Source: Nitrospirota bacterium
GTDB taxonomy: Bacteria; Nitrospirota; CAKKRA01; 9FT-COMBO-42-15
Direction of reading: 5' to 3'
Assembly (NCBI GenBank): GCA_023248415.1
Contig: JAHFEP010000099.1
Span: 1 to 9,949 of the forward strand
Length of the DNA: 9,949 bases
Each line of letters begins with the position of its first letter. The stretch's first letter is position 1. A program made the translations under genes and the position numbers. Shown here one piece after another: positions 5,281 to 9,949 of the stretch. Below the pieces are notes generated by a model, which was not told the origin of the DNA, did no database searches, and was given only the letters and a program-made list of their open reading frames with translations.

Positions 5281-6531
5281 ATGACCTACAAAATTCTGCA
5301 AAATTATTCAAATGAAATTTCCCGCTGCATTAAGTGCGGGGCTTGCAGGGCTGTGTGCCCAACCTTTAAAGAGCTTCTTGATGAGTCAATGGTGGCAAGG
5401 GGAAGAATCAGCCTTGCAAAGGCTGTGATTGAAAACAGGCTTGAGCTTACTAGTGGTTTTGATAACCGCATATCCACCTGCATTGACTGCAAGGCATGTG
5501 TTGCAAACTGTCCAAATGGCGTAAAGGTAGACGATGTAATCCTTGCATCAAAGGCGCAGATTGCAAAAAACAGAGGCATTGGCTCAATAGAAAACTTTAT
5601 TGCAAAACAGGTTGTGAGGCGCGGGTGGCCAATGGCATATATTTTAAAGGCTGTTGGCATGATAAGCAAGAGGATTTATGAGCCCTTAGAGCCTGACAGC
5701 ATCTTAAGCAGCCTTCTGCCTTTTATTGCAAATAAAAAGAAACGTTTTATTCCTGACCTTACTGAAAGCCCGTTCTTATCACGTTATCCAGAGATTATAA
5801 CCTGCGAAAGACCAAAGGGCCGCGTTGCCTTCTTTGTCGGCTGTGCAATAAATTTTATGGACCAGAGGATTGGTGACGCAGTAATAAAAGTTTTGAAAAA
5901 AAACAATATAGAAATCATCATACCAAAAGCTCAACTCTGCTGCGGAAGGCCGCTTCTCTCATTAGGGGATAGGGACACAACATTGTATTTAGCAAAAAAG
6001 AATGCTGGGATATTTAGCAGGTTAAAGGTTGATGCAATTGTTACTGCCTGTGCTACCTGCGGCTTGACAATAAAGGGTGAATATAATAAGATAGCCAAAG
6101 ACAAATCATTGGAAAATTTCTCTGTAAGATTAATTGATATAAACGAGTTTATCGTAAATAATACCGATTTTAAAAAAGGGCTGAACCCTTTGGAAAAGAA
6201 GGTCACCTATCACGACCCCTGCCATTTAAAGCGCGGACAGGGGATTGATAAATCTCCAAGGGAAATCTTGAAGGCAGTTTCATCTGACGGTTTTGTTGAG
6301 ATGAAAGAGGCAGATGCATGCTGCGGGTTCGGAGGCCTCTTTAGTTTTTATCATTATAGTCTCTCTGCGAGGATAGCAGATAAGAAGGCGCAAAACATCT
6401 CAGATGCAAAATCTGATATCATTGCATCAGCCTGCCCGGGCTGCCTGATGCATATAAGGGATGCCTTAAACAGAAATGAAATTAATATAGACGCTAAACA
6501 CACAATAGAACTATTAGCAGAATCTTACTGA
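5281..6531 (+). CDS. GlcF/GlpC/LutA-like Fe-S oxidoreductase subunit
   Basis: This 416-residue electron-transfer protein has two N-terminal [4Fe-4S] ferredoxin motifs: C16, C19, C22 then C26-P, and C67, C70, C73 then C77-P. Two cysteine-rich CCG domains follow: C188, C220-C221-G and C257/C260 in the first; HDPC with C314, C347-C348-G and C385/C388 in the second. This is the architecture of GlcF (glycolate oxidase), GlpC (anaerobic glycerol-3-phosphate dehydrogenase) and LutA (lactate utilisation), and the length fits GlcF. These proteins pass electrons from a flavin subunit towards quinones. No flavin subunit such as GlcD occurs in the window; the neighbour upstream is an NAD-type dehydrogenase. 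The start ATG 5281 has no clear ribosome site, so translation probably depends on the preceding gene, which ends 9 bases earlier. The substrate is inferred, not seen. Confidence 0.87.
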   Translation: MTYKILQNYSNEISRCIKCGACRAVCPTFKELLDESMVARGRISLAKAVIENRLELTSGFDNRISTCIDCKACVANCPNGVKVDDVILASKAQIAKNRGIGSIENFIAKQVVRRGWPMAYILKAVGMISKRIYEPLEPDSILSSLLPFIANKKKRFIPDLTESPFLSRYPEIITCERPKGRVAFFVGCAINFMDQRIGDAVIKVLKKNNIEIIIPKAQLCCGRPLLSLGDRDTTLYLAKKNAGIFSRLKVDAIVTACATCGLTIKGEYNKIAKDKSLENFSVRLIDINEFIVNNTDFKKGLNPLEKKVTYHDPCHLKRGQGIDKSPREILKAVSSDGFVEMKEADACCGFGGLFSFYHYSLSARIADKKAQNISDAKSDIIASACPGCLMHIRDALNRNEINIDAKHTIELLAESY

Positions 6532-6548
6532 AAAAGGAGAAAGAGAGA

Positions 6549-7196
6549 ATGAAATTCTTTATTGACACAGCAAATGTAAAAGAGATTAAAGAGGCAAATG
6601 CGCTTGGGTTAGTAGATGGCGTAACAACAAACCCTTCATTAGTTGCTAAGGAAGGAAGGGACTTTAAGGACTTGATTAAAGAGATATGCTCAATAGTTGA
6701 CGGGCCGATTAGCGCAGAGGCAGTAAGCCTTGATGCTGATGGGATGATTAAGGAGGCGCGGGAGCTTTCAAAGCTCCACAAAAATATTGTAGTCAAAATA
6801 CCAATGACGCCTGAAGGACTAAAGGCGGTTAAGGTTGCTTCAAAAGAGGGGATAAAGACAAATGTAACACTCGTCTTTTCGCCGTCTCAGGCGCTCCTTG
6901 CTGCTAAAGCAGGCGCAACCTATGTAAGCCCATTTGTCGGCAGGCTTGATGATATCAGCCATGTAGGAATGGATTTGATAGAACAGATATTGATAATATT
7001 TGATAACTATAGCTTTGAAACAGAAATAATAGTGGCAAGCATAAGAAACCCGCTCCACGTAGTTGATGCAGCATTGATGGGCGCCCATGTTGCTACAATA
7101 CCATATAATGTAATGCTCCAGTTGTCAAAACACCCATTGACGGATATTGGAATCAAGAAATTCTTAGATGACTGGGAAAAGGTGCCGAAAAAGTGA
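6549..7196 (+). CDS. TalC-type transaldolase
   Basis: The 215-residue protein is the length of the small bacterial transaldolase/fructose-6-phosphate aldolase family, class I aldolases with a TIM barrel that move a dihydroxyacetone unit between sugar phosphates. The N-terminal FFIDTANVKEI and GVTTNPSL (24-31) are family signatures, and the Schiff-base lysine is K83 in VVKIPMT. The segment YVSPFVGRLDD (125-135) has Phe at residue 129, where fructose-6-phosphate aldolases such as E. coli FsaA have Tyr; the Phe form is associated with transaldolase activity, so TalC is the better name. A GGAG ribosome site lies 9 bases upstream. It belongs to the operon, 17 bases after the Fe-S gene, and would link it to the pentose phosphate pathway. 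Confidence 0.93.
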   Translation: MKFFIDTANVKEIKEANALGLVDGVTTNPSLVAKEGRDFKDLIKEICSIVDGPISAEAVSLDADGMIKEARELSKLHKNIVVKIPMTPEGLKAVKVASKEGIKTNVTLVFSPSQALLAAKAGATYVSPFVGRLDDISHVGMDLIEQILIIFDNYSFETEIIVASIRNPLHVVDAALMGAHVATIPYNVMLQLSKHPLTDIGIKKFLDDWEKVPKK

Positions 7197-7214
7197 ATAG
7201 TGAGCAGTGAATAG
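7192..7214 (+). repeat. Short direct repeat AGTGAATAG
   Basis: AGTGAATAG occurs at 7192-7200 and again at 7206-7214, so the repeat period is 14 bases. The first copy contains the transaldolase stop codon. Short AGTGAATAG/AGTGAACAG-like arrays are scattered between genes in a number of bacterial genomes. Here only two copies are present, in the 35-base gap before the FmdB-like gene. Confidence 0.5.
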
Positions 7215-7231
7215 TTATTAAGGAATGAGAA

Positions 7232-7453
7232 ATGCCCATATACGAATACAGATGCAATAAATGCAAAGAGGAATTTGAGAAGCTGATTTTTTCAACCTCA
7301 GCAGCCGTATGCTGTCCAAAGTGCTCCTCTGATAAAGTAATAAAGAAGATGTCGCTATTCGGTATGGGCGGCGGCTCCAAAGCTGATTCAGCATCAGCAG
7401 GCACATCATCCTGCAGCGGCTGCGCATCAACAAACTGCTCCACCTGCCATTGA
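7232..7453 (+). CDS. FmdB-type zinc-ribbon protein
   Basis: This 73-residue protein begins with MPIYEYRCNKCKEEFEKL, the hallmark of the FmdB/CxxC_CxxC_SSSS regulatory-protein family. C8 and C11 form the first zinc knuckle and C28/C31 in CCPKC the second, giving a rubredoxin-like ribbon. The tail is Gly/Ser/Ala rich and ends with six residues' worth of alternating CxxC units (SCSGC, NCSTC), so it could hold a second metal or be redox active. FmdB was named as a putative regulator of formamidase genes, but the family's general role is unknown. AGGA at 7221-7224 is a good ribosome site. Its stop codon is followed after one base by the glycerate kinase ATG, which lacks its own ribosome site, so translation of the two is probably coupled. 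Confidence 0.88.
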   Translation: MPIYEYRCNKCKEEFEKLIFSTSAAVCCPKCSSDKVIKKMSLFGMGGGSKADSASAGTSSCSGCASTNCSTCH

Positions 7454-7454
7454 T

Positions 7455-8786
7455 ATGATTAATTCCAAAAATAAGGATATACTCGCCATAATTGACTCTG
7501 CTATTTCTGCAGCAAACCCGCAGAAGAGGATTAAAGAAGTAATTCACCTTCAGAAAAACCGCCTTACCATTGAGAAGCAGGCATATAATCTTGACCTGTA
7601 TGAAAATATCTATGTCATAGGAGCTGGAAAGGCTGCTTGCTCTATGGCTTTGGCAGTTGAAGATGTTTTAGGTGATAGAATTACATCTGGCATAGTTGTA
7701 ACTAAATATGGCCATAAGACAAAAAATCTTTCAAAGATAGAAATAATAGAGGCAGGCCATCCAATACCAGATGAAAGCGGCATTAAAGGAGCAGAAAGGA
7801 TAATCAGTCTCCTTAAAAATATAAAAAGAGGCGACCTAATTATTATCCTCCTGTCAGGCGGTGCATCTTCTCTCCTTCCTGCGCCTAATGAAAATATATC
7901 TTTAAGCGACAAAAAGATTGTTACTGGATTATTATTAAAATCAGGCGCCAGCATTGATGAAATCAATGCAGTAAGAAAACATATATCAAGGCTAAAAGGG
8001 GGACAGCTTGCATCATTAATATACCCTGCTGAGGCAGTATGTCTTATACTCTCTGATGTAATAGGGGACAGGCTTGATGTAATTGCATCAGGCCCGACTG
8101 TGCCTGACGGCTCAACATTTAAAAACGTTGTTGATATCCTGAAAAAATATTCTATATGGAATAATACACCAAGACCTGTAATAAACTATCTTCTAAAGGG
8201 TCTGAAGGGAGAGATTGCTGAAACACCAAAGGCTGGAAATCCTGCGTTTAAGAGAATAAGCAATATCATCATAGGAAATAATAAATCTGCTGTTGCTGCT
8301 GCTGAAAAAAAGGCGAAGGAGCTTGGTTATCATACGATGGTGCTTTCTACCTTCATAGAAGGTGAGGCAAGAGAGATTGGAAAGGTCTTTGGTGCAATTG
8401 CAAAGGAGATTGCAGAATTTGAAAGACCTTTAAAAAGAAAGGCATGTATAATTGCAGGCGGTGAGACAACAGTTACAGTAAAAGGGAAAGGCAAAGGCGG
8501 CAGGTGCCAGGAATTTGCCCTGTCTGCTGCATTAATGATAAATGGAATAAAGGAAGCATCAGTTGCCGGTATTGGAACTGACGGCACAGACGGCCCAACA
8601 GATGCTGCAGGTGCAATTGCCGATGGCACAACAATAGAACGAGCTCATAAGATGGGCATGGATGTAAAGGCATACATTGAAAACAACGACTCCTACAGCC
8701 TCTTCAAAAAACTCGGCGACCTGATTATAACTGGCCCGACAAATACCAATGTCAATGATCTGTATATAACGCTTGTATTTAGCTGA
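7455..8786 (+). CDS. D-glycerate 2-kinase, MOFRL family
   Basis: The 443-residue protein is a class II glycerate kinase (GckA/TtuD type) that phosphorylates D-glycerate with ATP to 2-phosphoglycerate, feeding lower glycolysis. Family motifs appear in order: GAGKAACSMA (56-65), with K59 as the probable catalytic lysine; LSGGASSLLPAP (133-144); INAVRKHIS...KGG (170-183); SDVIGDRLDVIASGPT (200-215). The C-terminal MOFRL domain has GGETTVTVKGKGKGGRCQEF (335-354), GTDGTDGPTDAAGA (374-387) and TGPTNTNVND (426-435). The start ATG 7455 is one base after the FmdB stop and has no Shine-Dalgarno sequence, consistent with coupled translation. As last gene of the operon it gives the best clue to its purpose: use of glycerate, perhaps from hydroxypyruvate, tartronate semialdehyde or a sugar-acid route. 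A palindrome follows 12 bases after the stop. Confidence 0.93.
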   Translation: MINSKNKDILAIIDSAISAANPQKRIKEVIHLQKNRLTIEKQAYNLDLYENIYVIGAGKAACSMALAVEDVLGDRITSGIVVTKYGHKTKNLSKIEIIEAGHPIPDESGIKGAERIISLLKNIKRGDLIIILLSGGASSLLPAPNENISLSDKKIVTGLLLKSGASIDEINAVRKHISRLKGGQLASLIYPAEAVCLILSDVIGDRLDVIASGPTVPDGSTFKNVVDILKKYSIWNNTPRPVINYLLKGLKGEIAETPKAGNPAFKRISNIIIGNNKSAVAAAEKKAKELGYHTMVLSTFIEGEAREIGKVFGAIAKEIAEFERPLKRKACIIAGGETTVTVKGKGKGGRCQEFALSAALMINGIKEASVAGIGTDGTDGPTDAAGAIADGTTIERAHKMGMDVKAYIENNDSYSLFKKLGDLIITGPTNTNVNDLYITLVFS

Positions 8787-8797
8787 ACCAATACCTT

Positions 8798-8845
8798 AAC
8801 CCCTCCTTACTCCTCCCCTTAATTAAGGGGAGGAAGGGTGGGGTT
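8798..8845. repeat. Long GC-rich palindrome, probable dispersed intergenic repeat or bidirectional terminator
   Basis: A perfect 22-base palindrome centred on TTAATTAA occupies 8812-8833 (CCTCCCC arm, GGGGAGG arm). The symmetry continues less perfectly outward: AACCCC at 8798-8803 pairs with GGGGTT at 8840-8845. It fills the 93-base gap between glycerate kinase and the phosphodiesterase. The AACCCC...CCTCCCCTTAA design resembles the palindromic repeats scattered between genes in many bacterial genomes. It could stop transcription in either direction, though the TTCTTG that follows is a poor T tract. Confidence 0.7.
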
Positions 8846-8879
8846 CTTGTAACTGATAAAAAGGTAGAAAGGAACTTAT

Positions 8880-9362
8880 ATGCTCATAGGAATAATTTCA
8901 GATACACATGACGACACAACTGCAATTAGAAAGGCAGTAGACTTTTTTAATAATGAAAAGGTGTCACATGTCATTCACGCAGGGGACATTACATCTCCCT
9001 TCACATTTGAGATATTCAGAGAATTAAAGTGCAAATTCACTGGCATCTTTGGCAACAATGACGGAGACAAGCTGCTGCTTAAAGAAAAATCAGGCGGCAA
9101 TATCCATAATCAGCCACGCATCATAACCATTGGTGGAAAAAAGATTGTTATTATGCATGAGCCTGACCTTGTTTCTGCCTTAGCGCACAGCGGGGATTTT
9201 AATATAATTGTTTACGGTCATACGCACAGGCCTGTAGTAAAAAAGGTTAAAGATACTCTGATTATTAATCCCGGCAAAGCAGCAAGGTTATATAAAGGGG
9301 AATCCACACTGGCGCTATTAAATACAGCAAATATGGAGGCAAGGATTGTGAGAATCACCTGA
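8880..9362 (+). CDS. YfcE/MJ0936-family metallophosphodiesterase
   Basis: This 160-residue protein is the normal size for the YfcE/MJ0936 family of calcineurin-like phosphoesterases, cytoplasmic dinuclear-metal enzymes that cleave phosphodiesters in vitro and whose natural substrates are mostly unknown. All metal-binding blocks are visible: D8-T-H10 in SDTHDD, HAGDI (about 33-37), GNND (58-61), the MHEP histidine (about 95) and GHTH (113-116). The final NPGKAAR segment is also typical of the family. A GGAA ribosome site lies at 8871-8874, 5 bases before ATG 8880. The palindrome upstream separates it from the glycerate kinase operon, so it may be transcribed independently. It converges with the minus-strand thioredoxin-fold gene, with a gap of 35 bases. 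Confidence 0.92.
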   Translation: MLIGIISDTHDDTTAIRKAVDFFNNEKVSHVIHAGDITSPFTFEIFRELKCKFTGIFGNNDGDKLLLKEKSGGNIHNQPRIITIGGKKIVIMHEPDLVSALAHSGDFNIIVYGHTHRPVVKKVKDTLIINPGKAARLYKGESTLALLNTANMEARIVRIT

Positions 9363-9397
9363 CATCCTATTGTGCTCAATACCCTTCATAGCAGTAG

Positions 9398-9949
9398 CTA
9401 CATCTTCAATAAACTCTCAATAATCTTCTCCAAGTTTGGTATTGAATTGTCTGCTGCCTTGATCTGATTGTCAAAGATAACTGTTGGTGTGCTAAAAGTG
9501 GTCCCTTCTTTGGTGACTGTTCCATATTGCCTGCTTGCGAGAGATGCGTTTTTAAAAACAGCTTCCCTCTTAGCGCCTGATTTTAACTGCCCTTCCATTA
9601 TCTTTGGCTCTATGCCAACGCTTCCTGCTGCTGCAGATAACACCTCAATAGTGCTGACTTTCATCTTATCCCAGTGCACAAGCTTAAAGAGCTTCTCTTT
9701 AAGCTCATTCCCCTTTCCAATGTCCTTTGCAATCTCATACGCCTCAATGGGTTTGAAAGATTCCTCCCAGAGAGGATAGCCTATCTCTGTAATCTCAAGC
9801 TTGTTGCTGTATTTTTTAATAAGTTCAGCGGTCTCCATATATAACCTGAAGCAGTGTCCGCAGTAAAAGTCAAAAAAGACTGTCATCTTCACCTTGCCCT
9901 TTTCATGAGAATTCTTCAAATCCTTTAATACAATATACTTCCCGGCAAT
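9398..9949 (-). CDS. DsbA-like thiol-disulfide protein, N-terminus outside window
   Basis: The minus-strand frame stays open to the right edge (visible start IAGKYIVLKDLKNSHEKG), so the real start, and any signal peptide or lipoprotein anchor, lies beyond 9949. A TTG at 9919 is an internal codon rather than the likely start. In the visible 183 residues the thioredoxin-fold active site is FFDFYCGHC (25-33). The two Cys are at 30 and 33, with CGHC as in protein disulfide isomerases rather than the CPHC of classical DsbA. A helical insertion follows (about 60-125), then the cis-proline loop FSTPTVIFD, confirming the DsbA/thioredoxin_4 type. Such proteins usually act outside the cytoplasm in disulfide formation or isomerisation, or in haem and metal-protein maturation. 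The stop codon is at 9398, and no terminator is evident between it and the converging gene. Confidence 0.82.
   Translation of the reverse strand: MAGKYIVLKDLKNSHEKGKVKMTVFFDFYCGHCFRLYMETAELIKKYSNKLEITEIGYPLWEESFKPIEAYEIAKDIGKGNELKEKLFKLVHWDKMKVSTIEVLSAAAGSVGIEPKIMEGQLKSGAKREAVFKNASLASRQYGTVTKEGTTFSTPTVIFDNQIKAADNSIPNLEKIIESLLKM

Noticed and set aside
7610..7966. Minus-strand open frame of 118 codons inside the glycerate kinase gene
   Set aside because: It is a shadow of a well-supported plus-strand gene with conserved kinase motifs.

Overview
The window is bacterial and joins two different parts. Bases 1 to about 4200 look like an accessory island or cassette cluster: decaying and intact toxin-antitoxin (TA) genes, an unrecognised two-gene membrane module, and a compact type II restriction-modification pair. 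Bases about 4240 to 9949 look like ordinary chromosome: a tightly packed five-gene metabolic operon, a phosphodiesterase, and a convergent thiol-disulfide protein that runs off the right edge. The backbone is of moderate GC, has AT-rich codon use with many ATA and AAA codons, and carries GlcF/LutA-type Fe-S, TalC, FmdB and MOFRL glycerate kinase genes. This mix suggests an uncultured, probably anaerobic or microaerobic bacterium, perhaps of Nitrospirota or Desulfobacterota type. That is inference; nothing in the window fixes the taxon.

Layout of the island: the end of a RelB-like antitoxin overlaps a 24-codon remnant of its RelE/ParE toxin (1-257). A 23-codon remnant of a ribbon-helix-helix antitoxin follows (276-347). 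Next is an intact HigB/Gp49-type toxin with a short HigA-like partner that lacks a helix-turn-helix (351-892). An attC-like element starts at 917, with a 15-bp tandem repeat just after it. Then come a 75-aa zinc-ribbon protein and a 360-aa single-pass membrane protein, coupled by a TAATG overlap (1106-2415). A second and better-folded attC-like element (2451-2530) shares the TGCAACGG-N4-CTAAC sequence with the first. The zinc-ribbon/membrane pair therefore sits between two related recombination-site-like elements, as an integron cassette would. A PD-(D/E)XK nuclease and a beta-class DNA methyltransferase (2570-4175) follow. They are AT-rich, lack Shine-Dalgarno sites and look foreign to the backbone.

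Layout of the backbone: two inverted repeats (4182-4233) mark the junction. The operon is Zn-dependent medium-chain dehydrogenase, GlcF/GlpC-like Fe-S protein, TalC-type transaldolase, FmdB-like zinc ribbon, and glycerate 2-kinase, with gaps of 9, 17, 35 and 1 nt. Together these point to oxidation of a polyol or 2-hydroxy acid with electrons passed through Fe-S clusters, and entry of carbon as phosphoglycerate or through pentose phosphates. The FAD subunit expected beside a GlcF-like protein is not in the window. A long GC-rich palindrome separates this operon from a YfcE/MJ0936-like phosphodiesterase, which converges with a DsbA-like thioredoxin-fold gene on the minus strand.

The best candidate for an undescribed system is the zinc-ribbon plus membrane-protein pair at 1106-2415. 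It is strengthened by its cassette-like flanks and its position between TA genes and a restriction-modification system.
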